A stretch of DNA of 64,000 nucleotides from Pseudorasbora parva. Lineage: Eukaryota > Chordata > Actinopteri > Cypriniformes > Gobionidae. Shown here in pieces: positions 1 through 12,455 of the stretch. Location of the stretch: positions 20,751,207 through 20,815,206 of the forward strand of contig NC_090183.1 in NCBI RefSeq assembly GCF_024679245.1. The letters run 5' to 3'. How positions within the stretch are numbered: the first letter of the stretch is position 1; each line of letters begins with the position of its first letter. A model generated the notes under the pieces. That model did not search any database, was not told the origin of the DNA, and saw only the letters and a list, made by a program, of their open reading frames with translations. The translations under genes and the position numbers were made by a program.

Positions 1-94
1 CCCTTCGGGGCTTGGCCCCTAATAATAAGAAAACTAACAATTACAATAGGGGCTACAGCCCTTCGGGCTTGGCCCCTAATAATAATAATAATAA
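1..94. repeat. Hairpin tail of a truncated satellite unit
   Basis: This is the right end of a unit whose body lies left of the window. It holds two copies of the motif GGGGCTACAGCCC-TTCG-like loop-GGGCTTGGCCCC, separated by an AT-rich spacer, then an AAT run. The second copy has lost one G of the loop side. Confidence 0.85.
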
Positions 95-1697
95 ATATAG
101 CTGCAAGCAGCGATTGCGGGGCCAAGCCTAAGATGCGGCAGTAGCGCAATGCAGAGCCAGAAGGAAAAAAAATGGCAGAAATAGAATGTACTTGAGTAAT
201 AGATAGGTTCAGAAGTATAGTTAGGATGAACTAAAAATTAACAGAAGTTCAGATGAACAAAATTAACAAAAACGCACTTATTTCTAATCCAAGAGGAAGA
301 AAGATAAGTACAACACTTACTCTGATAATAAAGGAATCGAAATAACACATTGCACAACATTTTATAAAATTGCCCTCCACGGGATTCGAACCCTATATCT
401 CTGGGTCCGGAGTCTGTCGCTTATCCTGTTGCGCCACTGGGGAGGCACTCTTTTACAAACCTGCAGAGGTCTGGTAACCAATTTGCATGCTAAGCTAACT
501 AGCATAAAGACAAAAACACAGACAAGGTCAACTTCAGAGACTGATTTCTCAGAAATAGTAGCGAATATCAAAAATCCGTTCAGTCATTTCCGTGCGGCTC
601 GGTCTGAAGATCATCTGAGCCAATTTTGGACAGAATTGGACAGATTTTGAAGGAGGAGTAGTGAAAAAACTGTTTTTCATTAGTTTCAATATGGTGTACA
701 GTCACATGTTTGGAAAATGACAAATGAGACATTGGCGGAATCTGCATAAACCAGGGAACAAAATGACATAAATTACATCAAATTTGGACAAAGGTTTCAA
801 AAGTTATAAATGTTTTAGCAAAAAATCTTATATCTCTGGAACACTAGGTGGCGCTATTCTGAAACTTCTCAGGTACGTTTGGGACATGCTATCGGTCAAG
901 CATACGAGATTTTGTGCAGATATGTCCAATATTTCAAAAGATATAGCAGTTTATGACAAAATTCAAAATGGCGGTCACATGGTTCATCCAATCCTGACAT
1001 ATCCGATATCGCCAGATTTGGCATGACACGGGGAATCCAAAGACACCAGGATTATGATTTTCTGACAATGCGTTCAGAAGTTATGGGCAAAAATAGCCTT
1101 TTTTCATATCTCATGACCCCTAGGTGGCGCTGTTCCCAACTTTGGCATGGACCCTCAGATCATGGGTCTGATGAAGCATACCAATTTTCATTTCGATTGA
1201 TCAAAGTTTGGCCGAGATACAGCCTCAGAACCAAATTTGGGTCGACGTTGTTAAGTTCATAACATCATAACTTTTGAACAAAGATGAATAAAAAAAATCT
1301 GTTTTGTCATTTCTATTTGGCTCAGTCCAAAGATCATTTCATTCAAATTTGAACAAAATTGGACAAACTTTGAAGGAGGAGTAGAGGAAAAACTAAATAC
1401 TGTACTTTTTAAAATGGCCGTTACTGTAATGGGCGGAGCCTTAATGTAATACATAGACTGAGAGCAACATAATGAGAGGAATCTATTGTACTAAGTTTCA
1501 TTTTCCTACTACAAAGGGTTCAAAAGTTATAGCAGTTTCAATGTTGTATTTTTGAACTGGTGGTGGCGCTATGGAGTTGGTTGTAGAGACTCCAAATTTG
1601 GTCCAATTATTTTTAATGAGCATCTTTACAAGTGTGCTAATTTTCATCATTTTCCTACTTATGGTTCATAGGGCTGCCATAGGAACCCAGTGGGGAG

Positions 1698-1730
<33 letters not shown>

Positions 1731-1847
1731 GAAAACTAACAATTACAATAGGGGCTACAGCCCTTCGGGGCTTGGCCCCTAATAAAGTAAACTAACGATT
1801 GCAATAGGGGCTACAGCCCTTTCAGGGCTTGGCCCCTAATAATAACA
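95..1847. repeat. Satellite unit 1 (about 1.7 kb)
   Basis: This unit starts with ATATAGCTGCAAGCAGCGAT and ends with an AAT run plus two hairpin motifs (near 1755 and 1807). In order it contains a 280-bp leader, a minus-strand tRNA-like module, and a body with three diverged blocks that each end in GGTGGCGCT (about 794-857, 1069-1131 and 1515-1571). Short open frames inside recur in other units only because the DNA recurs. I do not recognise the family by name; similar tails are widespread in fish genomes. Confidence 0.9.
372..446 (-). repeat. tRNA-like module, satellite unit 1
   Basis: Read on the minus strand, 75 bp resemble a tRNA-Arg-like gene. There is an A-box-like TGGCGCAACAGG, a perfect B box GGTTCGAATCC, and an acceptor stem that pairs at most positions (GCCTCCC with GGAGGGC). 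The anticodon arm, with CTCCGGA at the loop, pairs poorly, so this is a tRNA-derived pol III promoter module and not a functional tRNA. Confidence 0.75.
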
Positions 1848-3400
1848 AGAACTGCAAGCAGTTGTACGGGGCCAAGCCCCAGAAGGGGCTTTCGCCGAAC
1901 GCAGAGCCACCTTTATAAGGCTGTCCCCCACGGGACTCGAACCCATAACCTCCGGGCGCTGGGTCCATCGCTCATCTCGTTGCGCCACCGGCCAGGCTTG
2001 TGTTCAAACACCTGCTGAAGTTCCATAGTTCTAATGAGAGTCGACTCAGAATGAAGATTTTTTTCAAATAAATGCACAGCATTTAATATTTAAAAAGTTC
2101 TGTTTAGATCAATCTGAGAATGACTCAATGTATGGAACAGAAGCACATTTTGCAAATAACCAATTGGCATGCTAAGCTAACTAGCATAAAAACACAAACA
2201 CAGGAAGTGTCAACTTCAGTGACAAATATCTCAGGAACGGTAGTGAATATCAAAAATCCGTTCAGTCATTTCTGTGCGGCTCAGTCCGAAGATCATCTGA
2301 GACAAATTTGGACAAAATTGGACAAAATTTGTAGGAGGAGTAGCGAAAAAACTGTTTTTCACTTGTTTCAATATGGCGGACAGTAACATGTTTGGAATAT
2401 GACAAATGAGACATCGTCGGAATCTGCATAAGCCAGGGAACAAAATGAAATAAATTATATCAAATTTAGACAAAGCGTTCAAAAGTTATAAATGTTTTAG
2501 CAAAAATTCCTTTATCTCGGGAACACTAGGTGGCGCTATTCTGAAACTTCTCAGGTACGTTCGGGACATGCTGACGGTCACGCATACCAAATTTTTTGCA
2601 GATATATCAAATATTTCAAAAGATATAGCAATTTATGACAAAATTCAAAATGGCGGTCACGTGGTTCATTCGATCCTAACATATCCGGTATCCACAGATT
2701 CGGCATGACGCGGGGAATCCATAGACACAAAAATTATGTTTTTCTGACAAAGCGTTCAGAAGTTATGGGCAAAAATAGCCATTTTTCATATCTCATGACC
2801 CCTAGGTGGCGCTGTTCCCAACTTTGGCATGGACCCTCAGATCATGGGTTTGATGAAGCGTACCAATTTACGTTTCGATTGATCAAAGTTTGGCCGAGAT
2901 ACAGCCTCAGAACCAAATTTGGGTCGACCTAGTTAAGTTCATGACATCATAACTTTTGAACAGAGATGAATATCAAAATTCTGTTCAGTCATTTCTGTGC
3001 GGCTCAGTCCAAGGATTCGCTCTGCCAAGTTTCAACAAAATTGGACAAAATTTGAAGGAGGAGTAGCAAAAAAACTGAATACTGTACTTTTCAAAATGGC
3101 TGTTACTGTAAGGGGCGGAGCCTTAATGTAAGATATGGAATATGATCAGGGTGAGGAGAGGAATCAGATGTACTAAGTTTCATTTCTCTATTCCAAAGGG
3201 TTTAAGAGTTATAACAGTTTAAATGTTGAATATTTGGACTGGTGGTGGCGCTATAGAGTTTGTTGTAGAGACACCAAATTTGGACCAATTACTTTTCATA
3301 AGCATCACTACAAGTGTGCCAAATTTCATCATTTTCCTACTTACGGTTCATAGGGCTGCCATAGGAACCCAGTGGGAAGAAAAAGAATAATAATAATAAA
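1848..3400. repeat. Satellite unit 2 (diverged subfamily)
   Basis: This unit is homologous to unit 1 but diverged. Its left end reads CTGCAAGCAGTTGTACGGGG and carries an extra hairpin, AGCCCC-AGAA-GGGGCT. The tRNA-like module differs in sequence, and about 100 bp after it (2000-2130) does not match the other units. The body from about 2160 onward aligns well, including the three GGTGGCGCT blocks. Confidence 0.85.
1921..1997 (-). repeat. tRNA-like module, satellite unit 2
   Basis: The minus strand has A-box-like TGGCGCAACGAGATGAGC and B-box GGTTCGAGTCC. The acceptor ends pair less well than in unit 1. The spacer between the boxes differs from the other copies, pointing to a separate lineage or a replacement. 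Confidence 0.65.
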
Positions 3401-5086
3401 TATAGCTGCAAGCAGCGATTGCGGGGCCAAGCCAAAGATGCGTCAGTAGCGCAATGCAGAACCAGAAGGAAAAAAATGGCAGAAATAGAATGTACTTGAG
3501 TAATAGATAGGTTCAGAAGTATAGTTAGGATGAACTAAAAATTAACAGAAGTTCAGATGAACAAAATTAACAAAAACGCACTTATTTCTAATCCAAGAGG
3601 AAGAAAGATAAGTACAACACTTACTCTGATAATAAAGGAATCGAAATAACACATTGCACAACATTTTATAAAATTGCCCTCCACGGGATTCGAACCCTAT
3701 ATCTCTGGGTCCGGAGTCTGTCACCTATCCTGTTGCGCCACTGGGGAGGCACTCTTTTACAAACCTGCAGAGGTCTGTTAACCAATTAGCATGCTAAGCT
3801 AACTAGCATAAAGACAAAAACACAGGCAAGGTCAACTTCAGAGACTGATTTCTCAGAAACGGAAGCAAATATCAAAAATCCGTTCAGTCATTTCTGTGCG
3901 GCTCGGTCTGAAGATCATCTGAGCCAATTTTGGACAGAATTGGACAGATTTTGAAGGAGGAGTAGTGAAAAAACTGTTTTTCATTAGTTTCAATATGGTG
4001 GACAGTCACATGTTTGGAAAATGACAAATGAGACATTGGCGGAATCTGCATAAACCAGGGAACAAAATGACATAAATTACATCAAATTTGGACAAAGGTT
4101 TCAAAAGTTATAAATGTTTTAGCAAAAAATCTTATATCTCTGGAACACTAGGTGGCGCTATTCTGAAACTTCTCAGGTACGTTTGGGACATGCTATCGGT
4201 CAAGCATACGAGATTTTGTGCAGATATGTCCAATATTTCAAAAGATATAGCAGTTTATGACAAAATTCAAAATGGCGGTCACGTGGTTCATCCAATCCTG
4301 ACATATCTGATATCGCCAGATTCGGCATGACACGGGGAATCCAAAGACACCAGGATTATGATTTTCTGACAATGCGTTCAGAAGTTATGGGCAAAAATAG
4401 CCTTTTTTCATATCTCAAGACCCCTAGGTGTCGCTGTTCCCAACTTTGGCATGGACCCTCAGATCATGGGTCTGATGAAGCATACCAATTTTCATTTCGA
4501 TTGATCAAAGTTTGGCCGAGATACAGCCTCAGAACCAAATTTGGGTCGACTTTGTTAAGTTCATAACATCATAACTTTTGAACAAAGATGAATAAAAAAA
4601 ATCTGTTTTGTCATTTCTATTTGGATCAGTCCAAAGATCATTTCATTCAAATTTGAACAAAATTGGACAAACTTTGAAGGAGGAGTAGAGGAAAAACTAA
4701 ATACTGTACTTTTCAAAATGGCCGTTACTGTAATGGGCGGGGCCTTAATGTAAGACTTAGACTGCGGGCAACATAATGAGAGGATTCTATTGTACTAAGT
4801 TTCATTTTCCTACTACAAAGGGTTCAAAAGTTATAAGAGTTTCAATGTTGTATTTTTGAACTGGTGGTGGCGCTATGGAGTTGGTTGTAGAGACTCCAAA
4901 TTTGGTCCAATTATTTTTAATGAGCATCTTTACAAGTGTGCTAATTTTCATCATTTTCCTATTTATGGTTCATAGGGCTGCCATAGGAACCCAGTGGGGA
5001 GGAAGAATAATAATAATAATAATAATAATAATAAGAAAACTAACAATTACAATAGGGGCTACAGCCCTTCGGGGCTTGGCCCCTAA
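3401..5086. repeat. Satellite unit 3
   Basis: This unit is nearly identical to unit 1 along its length, with scattered substitutions. It ends in an AAT run, then one TTCG hairpin (about 5054-5082) that abuts the next unit directly. Confidence 0.9.
3676..3750 (-). repeat. tRNA-like module, satellite unit 3
   Basis: This has the same 75-bp structure as in unit 1. The B box GGTTCGAATCC is intact, and the A-box side carries one or two substitutions. Confidence 0.75.
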
Positions 5087-6689
5087 ATATAGCTGCAAGC
5101 AGCGATTGCGGGGCCAAGCCTAAGATGCGGCAGTAGCGCAATGCAGAGCCAGAAGGAAAAAAAATGGCAGAAATAGAATGTACTTGAGTAATAGATAGGT
5201 TCAGAAGTATAGTTAGGATGAACTAAAAATTAACAGAAGTTCAGATGAACAAAATTAACAAAAACGCACTTATTTCTAATCCAAGAGGAAGAAAGATAAG
5301 TACAACACTTACTCTGATAATAAAGGAATCGAAATAACACATTGCACAACATTTTATAAAATTGCCCTCCACGGGATTCGAACCCTATATCTCTGGGTCC
5401 GGAGTCTGTCGCTTATCCTGTTGCGCCACTGGGGAGGCACTCTTTTACAAACCTGCAGAGGTCTGCTAACCAATTAGCATGCTAAGCTAACTAGCATAAA
5501 GACAAAAACACAGACAAGGTCAACTTCAGAGACTGATTTCTCAGAAACGGTAGCGAATATCAAAAATCCGTTCAGTCATTTCTGTGCGGCTCGGTCTGAA
5601 GATCATCTGAGCCAATTTTGGACAGAATTGGACAGATTTTGAAGGAGGAGTAGTGAAAAAACAGTTTTTCATTAGTTTCAATATGGTGGACAGTCACATG
5701 TTTGGAAAATGACAAATGAGACATTGGCGGAATCTGCATAAACCAGGGAACAAAATGACATAAATTACATCAAATTTGGACAAAGGTTTCAAAAGTTATA
5801 AATGTTTTAGCAAAAAATCTTATATCTCTGGAACACTAGGTGGCGCTATTCTGAAACTTCTCAGGTACGTTTGGGACATGCTATCGGTCAAGAATACGAG
5901 ATTTTGTGCAGATATGTCCAATATTTCAAAAGATATAGCAGTTTATGACAAAATTCAAAATGGCGGTCACGTGGTTCATCCAATCCTGACATATCCGGTA
6001 TCGCCAGATTCGGCATGACACAGGGAATCCAAAGATACCAGGATTATGATTTTCTGACAATGCGTTCAGAAGTTATGGGCAAAAATAGCCTTTTTTCATA
6101 TCTCATGACCCCTAGGTGGCGCTGTTCCCAACTTTGGCATGGACCCTCAGATCATGGGTCTGATGAAGCATACCAATTTTCATTTTGATTGATCAAAGTT
6201 TGGCCGAGATACAGCCTCAGAACCAATTTTGGGTCGACGTTGTTAAGTTCATAACATCATAACTTTTGAACAAAGATGAATAAACAAAATCTGTTTTGTC
6301 ATTTCTATTTGGCTCAGTCCAAAGATCATTTCATTCAAATTTGAACAAAATTGGACAAACTTTGAAGGAGGAGTAGAGGAAAAACTAAATACTGTACTTT
6401 TCAAAATGGCCGTTACTGTAATGGGCGGAGCCTTAATGTAATACATAGACTGAGAGCAACATAATGAGAGGAATCTATTGTACTAAGTTTCATTTTCCTA
6501 CTACAAAGGGTTCAAAAGTTATAGCAGTTTCAATGTTGTATTTTTGAACTGGTGGTGGCGCTATGGAGTTGGTTGTAGAGACTCCAAATTTGGTCCAATT
6601 ATTTTTAATGAGCATCTTTACAATTGTGCTAATTTTCATCATTTTCCTACTTATGGTTCATAGGGCTGCCATAGGAACCCAGTGGGGAG

Positions 6690-6731
<42 letters not shown>
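5087..6731. repeat. Satellite unit 4
   Basis: This full unit ends in a long AAT run (6692-6731) with no hairpin before the next unit. Hairpin number at the junction therefore varies between units. Confidence 0.9.
5364..5438 (-). repeat. tRNA-like module, satellite unit 4
   Basis: This copy is identical in layout to unit 1, and A- and B-box elements are present on the minus strand. Confidence 0.75.
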
Positions 6732-6734
<3 letters not shown>

Positions 6735-8357
6735 TAGCTGCAAGCAGCGATTGCGGGGCCAAGCCTAAGATGCGGCAGTAGCGCAATGCAGAGCCAGAAG
6801 GAAAAAAAATGGCAGAAATAGAATGTACTTGAGTAATAGATAGGTTCAGAAGTATAGTTAGGATGAACTAAAAATTAACAGAAGTTCAGATGAACAAAAT
6901 TATTAAAAACGCACTTATTTCTAATCCAAGAGGAAGAAAGATAAGTACAACACTTACTCTGATAATAAAGGAATCGAAATAACACATTGCACAAAATTTT
7001 ATAAAATTCCCTTCCATGGGATTCGAACCCTATATCTCTGGGTCCGGAGTCTGTCGCTTATCCTGTTGCGCCACTGGGGAGGCACTCTTTTACAAACCTG
7101 CAGAGGTCTGCTAACCAATTAGCATGCTAAGCTAACTAGCATAAAGACAAAAACACAGACAAGGTCAACTTCAGAGACTGATTTCTCAGAAACGGTAGCG
7201 AATATCAAAAATCCGTTCAGTCATTTCTGTGCGGCTCGGTCTGAAGATCATCTGAGCCAATTTTGGACAGAATTGGACAGATTTTGAAGGAGGAGTAGCG
7301 AAAAAACTGTTTTCCATTAGTTTTAATATGGTGGACAGTCACATGTTTGGAAAATGACAAATGAGACATTGGCGGAATCTGCATAAACCAGGGAACAAAA
7401 TGACATAAATTGCATCAAATTTGGACAAAGGTTTCAAAAGTTATAAATGTTTTAGCAAAAAATCTTATATCTCTGGAACACTAGGTGGCGCTATTCTGAA
7501 ACTTCTCAGGTACGTTTGGGACATGCTATCGGTCAAGCATACGAGATTTTGTGCAGATATGTCCAATATTTCAAAAGATATAGCAGTTTATGACAAAATT
7601 CAAAATGGCGGTCACGTGGTTCATCCAATCCTGACATATCCGGTATCGCCAGATTCGGCATGACACGGGGAATCCAAAGACACCAGGATTATGATTTTCT
7701 GACAAAGCGTTCAGAAGTTATGGGCAAAAATAGTCTTTTTTCATATCTCATGACCCCTAGGTGGCGCTGTTCCCAACTTTGGCATGGACCCTCAGATCAT
7801 GGGTCTGATGAAGCATACCAATTTTCATTTCGATTGATCAAAGTTTGGCCGAGATACAGCCTCTGAACCAAATTTGGGTCGACCTTGTTAAGTTCATAAC
7901 ATCATAACTTTTGAACAAAGATGAATAAAAAAAATCTGTTTTGTCATTTCTATTTGGATCAGTCCAAAGATCATATCATTCAAATTTGAACAAAATTGGA
8001 CAAACTTTGAAGGAGGAGTAGAGGAAAAACTAAATACTGTACTTTTCAAAATGGCCGTTACTGTAATGGGCGGAGCCTTAATGTAAGACATAGACTGAGA
8101 TCAATATAATGAGAGGATTCTATTGTACTAAGTTTCATTTTCCTACTACAAAGGGTTCAAAAGTTATAAGAGTTTCAATGTTGTATTTTTGAACTGGTGG
8201 TGGCGCTATGGAGTTGGTTGTAGATACTCCAAATTTGGTCCAATTATTTTTAATGAGCATCTTTACAAGTGTGCTAATTTTCATCATTTTCCTACTTATG
8301 GTTCATAGGGCTGCCATAGGAACCCAGTGGGGAGGAATAATAATAATAATAATAATA
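6732..8357. repeat. Satellite unit 5
   Basis: This full unit ends in an AAT run (about 8336-8357) with no hairpin copy at the junction. Confidence 0.9.
7009..7083 (-). repeat. tRNA-like module, satellite unit 5
   Basis: The layout matches the other copies and the B box is intact. Substitutions in the 3' acceptor strand weaken the stem. Confidence 0.7.
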
Positions 8358-10014
8358 AATATAGCTGCAAGCAGCGATTGCGGGGCCAAGCCAAAGATGC
8401 GGCAGTAGCGCAATGCAGAGCCAGAAGGAAAAAAAATGGCAGAAATAGAATGTATTTGAGTAACAGATAGGTTCAGAAGTATAGTTAGGATGAACTAAAA
8501 ATGAACAGAAGTTCAGATGAACAAAATTAACAAACACGCACTTATTTCTAATCCAAGAGGAAGAAAGATAAGTACAACACTTACTCTGATAATAAAGGAA
8601 TCGAAATAACACATTGCACAAAATTTTATAAAATTGCCCTCCACGGGATTCGAATCCTATATCTCTGGGTCCGAAGTCTGTCGCTTATCCTGTTGCGCCA
8701 CTGGGGAGGCACTCTTTTACAAACCTGCAGAGGTCTGCTAACCAATTAGCATGCTAAGCTAACTAGCATAAAGACAAAAACACAGACAAGGTCAACTTCA
8801 GAGACTGATTTCTCAGAAACAGTAGCGAATATCAAAAATCCGTTCAGTCATTTCTGTGCGGCTCGGTCTGAAGATCATCTGAGCCAATTTTGGACAGAAT
8901 TGGACAGATTTTGAAGGAGGAGTAGCGAAAAAACTGTTTTCCATTAGTTTTAATATGGTGGACAGTCACATGTTTGGAAAATGACAAATGAGACATTGGC
9001 GGAATCTGCATAAACCAGGGAACAAAATGACATAAATTACATCAAATTTGGACAAAGGTTTCAAAAGTTATAAATGTTTTAGCAAAAAATCTTATATCTC
9101 TGGAACACTAGGTGGCGCTATTCTGAAACTTCTCAGGTACGTTTGGGACATGCTATCGGTCAAGCAAATGAGATTTTGTGCAGATATGTCCAATATTTCA
9201 AAAGATATAGCAGTTTATGACAAAATTCAAAATGGCGGTCACGTGGTTCATCCAATCCTGACATATCCGGTATCGCCAGATTCGGCATGACACGGGGAAT
9301 CCAAAGACACCAGGATTATGATTTTCTGACAAAGCGTTCAGAAGTTATGGACAAAAATAGCCTTTTTTCATATCTCATGACCCCTAGGTGGCGCTGTTCC
9401 CAACTTTGGCATGGACCCTCAGTTCATGGGTCTGATGAAGCATACCAATTTTCATTTCGATTGATCAAAGTTTGGCCGAGATACAGCCTCTGAACCAAAT
9501 TTGGGTCGACCTTGTTAAGTTCATAACATCATAACTTTTGAACAAAGATGAATAAAAAAAATCTGTTTAGTCATTTCTATTTGGCTCAATCCAAAGATCA
9601 TTTCATTCAAATTTGAACAAAATTAAACAAACTTTGAAGGAGGAGTAGAGGAAAAACTAAACACTGTACTTTTCAAAATGGCCGTTACTGTAATGGGTGG
9701 AGCCTTGATGTAAGAGATAGACTGAGATCAACATAATGAGAGGAATCTATTGTACTAAGTTTCATTTTCCTACTACAAAGGGTTCAAAAGTTATAACAGT
9801 TTCAATGTTGAATTTTTGGACTGGTGGTGGCGCTATGGAGTTGGTTGTAGAGACGCCAAATTTGGTCCAATTATTTTTAATGAGCATCTTTACAAGTGTG
9901 CTAATTTTCATCATTTTCCTACTTATGGTTCATAGGGCTGCCATAGGAACCCAGTGGGGAGGAAGAATAATAATAATAATAATAATAATAATAAGAAAAC
10001 TAACAATTACAATA
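8358..10014. repeat. Satellite unit 6
   Basis: This full unit ends in an AAT run near 9966-9993. The hairpin array at 10015-10352 follows directly. Confidence 0.9.
8636..8710 (-). repeat. tRNA-like module, satellite unit 6
   Basis: This has the same layout as the other copies. The B box has one substitution (GATTCGAATCC), so pol III competence may be reduced. Confidence 0.7.
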
Positions 10015-10352
10015 GGGGCTACAGCCCTTCGGGGCTTGGCCCCTAATAATAATAAGAAAACTAACAATTACAATAGGGGCTACAGCCCTTCGGGGCTTGG
10101 CCCCTATTAAAGTATACTAACAATTCCAAGAGGGGCTACAGCCCCTTCGGGGGCTTGGCCCCTAATAAAGTATACTAACAATTCCAAGAGGGGCTACAGC
10201 CCCTTCGGGGGCTTGGCCCCTAATAATAATAATAATAATAATAAAGTATACTAACAATTCCAATAGGGGCTACAGCCCCTTCGGGGGCTTGGCCCCTAAT
10301 AAAGTAAACCAACAATTTCAAGAGGGGCTACAGCCCCTTTGGGGCTTGGCCC
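10015..10352. repeat. Six-copy TTCG hairpin array
   Basis: Six copies of a GC-rich hairpin motif start near 10015, 10076, 10132, 10190, 10266 and 10324, separated by AT-rich spacers of about 28-45 bp. Each copy can fold as an inner stem AGCCC(C)/(G)GGGCT, closed by TTCG in five copies and TTTG in the last, inside an outer GGGG/CCCC stem. Some copies have a four-C stem and some three, with matching G changes on the other side. The spacers are repeats of each other, so this is not a CRISPR array. Confidence 0.85.
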
Positions 10353-10529
10353 CTAATAATAATAATTATTTATAATTATAATAATAATAATTATGGCCCA
10401 AATACTCCAAATTTGGTCCAATTGTTTTTAATGAGCATTTTTACAAGTGTGCTAATTTTCATAATTTTCCTACTTATGGTTCATAGGGCTGCCATAGGAA
10501 CCTAGTGGGGAGGAATAATAATAATTATA
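10353..10529. repeat. Truncated satellite fragment
   Basis: About 50 bp of AT-rich simple sequence lead into a 3' fragment of a satellite unit (about 10396-10529). The fragment starts within the block reading CTCCAAATTTGGTCCAATT and runs to the AAT end. Confidence 0.8.
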
Positions 10530-10807
10530 AATATAGCTGCAAGCAGCGATTGCGGGGCCAAGCCTAAGATGCGGCAGTAGCGCAATGCAGAGCCAGAAGA
10601 AAAAAAAATGGCAGAAATAGAATGTACTTGAGTAACAGATAGGTTCAGAAGTATAGTTTGGATGAACTAAAAATGAACAGAAGTTCAGATGAACAAAATT
10701 AACAAAAACGCACTTATTTCTAATGCAAGAGGAAGAAAGATAAGTACAGCACTTACTTTGATAATAAAGGAATCGAAATAACACATTGCACAAAATTTTA
10801 TAAAATT

Positions 10808-10882
10808 GCCCTACACGGGATTCGAACCCTGTATCTCTGGGTCCAGAGCCTGTCGCTTATCCTGTAGCGCCACTGGGGAGGC
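10808..10882 (-). repeat. tRNA-like module, satellite unit 7
   Basis: Minus-strand tRNA-like module with an intact B box, GGTTCGAATCC. The anticodon-loop position reads CTCTGGA here instead of CTCCGGA. Confidence 0.7.
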
Positions 10883-11044
10883 ACTCTTTAACAATCCTGC
10901 CGAAGTTCCTTAGATCAACTGATAATCAACATAAAAATAAGATTTTGCATTTAAATGCACTGCACGCTATATTTATCAGCTTCAGATGAGATCATTCTCA
11001 ATGCCTGGATCAGATGCAACTTCTGCATCACGTCCTGCCACAGT

Positions 11045-11152
11045 ACCTCTTGCGGTCTGGGCATGTGTCACACTGAGTAGAGAACCCACGACGCGATGCA
11101 TCGGAGTCGTTGGCGTAACACATTGAGCTAATCGCTCAGGCACATTCAACAA
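11045..11152 (-). repeat. Second tRNA-like stretch in unit 7
   Basis: On the minus strand an A-box-like TTAGCTCAATGTG is followed about 45 bp later by GTGGGTTCTCTACTC, a degraded B box. Spacing fits a tRNA-derived SINE head. It lies inside sequence absent from most units, so it may be a separate insertion. Acceptor pairing was not established. Confidence 0.4.
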
Positions 11153-12412
11153 GCTGCAGAGGAGAGGTTTCAGTGTGGGAGTGAGGAGACAAAATCATAA
11201 GTTAGCATTTTAACTAGATTAGCATGCTAAGCTAATATAGCTTATGGTTAACCTGATAGCTGAAGAGCCACATTAGAAAGAATGGCAACTGGATAGCATG
11301 CTAACCAATTAGCATGCTAAGCTAACTAGCATAAAGACAAAAACACAGGCAAGGTCAACTTCAGAGACTGATTTCTCAGGAACGGTAGCAAATATCAACA
11401 ATCTGTTCAGTCATTTCTGTGTGGCTCAGTCCAAAGATCATCTGAGCCAATTTTGGACAGAATTGGACAGATTTTGAAGGAGGAGTAGGGAAAAAAACTG
11501 TTTTTCACTTGTTTCAATGTGGCGGACAGTCACATGTTTGGAAAATGACAAATGAGACATCGTCGGAATCGGCATATGCCAGAGAACAAAATGCCATAAT
11601 TATTATATAGAACTTAGATAATGTTTTGAAAAGTTATAAGTATTTTTGCAAAAAAAACATATATCTCTGGAACACTAGGTGGCACTGTTTTGAAACTTCT
11701 CAGGTACGTTTAGGACATAATGTCGGTCATGCGTACCAAAGTTTGTGCAAATATGTAGAATATTATAAAACATATCACATTTTATGACAAAATTCAAAAT
11801 GGCAGTCACGTGATTCATTCGATCCTAACATATATCCCCTCAAGTCATGGGTCTGATGAAGCATACCAATTTTCGTTTCGATTGGTCAAGGTTTGGCTGA
11901 GATACAGCCTCTGAACCAAATTTGGGTTGACCTTGTTAAGTTCATGACATCATAACTTTTGAACAGAGATGAATATCAAAAATCTGTTTAGTCATTTATG
12001 TGCTGTTCACTCCAACGTTCATCTGAGCCAAAATTGGACAAAATTTGAAGGAGGAGTAGCAAAAAAACGGAATACTATACTTTTCAAAATGGCTGTTACT
12101 GTAATGGGCGGAGCCTTAATGTAAGATATTGAGTATGATGAGGGTAAGGAAAGGAATCAGAAGTACTAAGTTCAAAAGTTATATCAGTTTCATTGTTGAA
12201 TTTTTGAACTGGTGGTGGCGCTATGGAGTTGGTTGTAGAGACTCCAAAATTGGTCCAATTACTTTTCATGAGCATCACTACAAGTATGCCAAAATTAATC
12301 ATTTTCCTACTTACGGTTCATAAGGCTGCCATAGACACCCAGTGGGGAGGAAGAATAATAATAATAAGAAGAAAACTAACAGATACAATAGGGCCAATCG
12401 GGGCTTGGCCCC

Positions 12413-12455
<43 letters not shown>

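Noticed and set aside
372..446. Functional tRNA-Arg gene
   Set aside because: The anticodon stem does not pair well, and the same sequence occurs in every satellite unit with random changes.
784..1262. 80- and 79-codon open frames that recur in most satellite units and overlap by four bases, like a bicistronic gene
   Set aside because: They recur because the DNA is repeated. Differences among units change amino acids freely (for example Met/Val and Pro/Leu) and some copies have stops. The first frame also lacks an ATG.
10015..10352. CRISPR-like array of short palindromic repeats
   Set aside because: The spacers are repeats of one another, lengths vary, and the genome is vertebrate.
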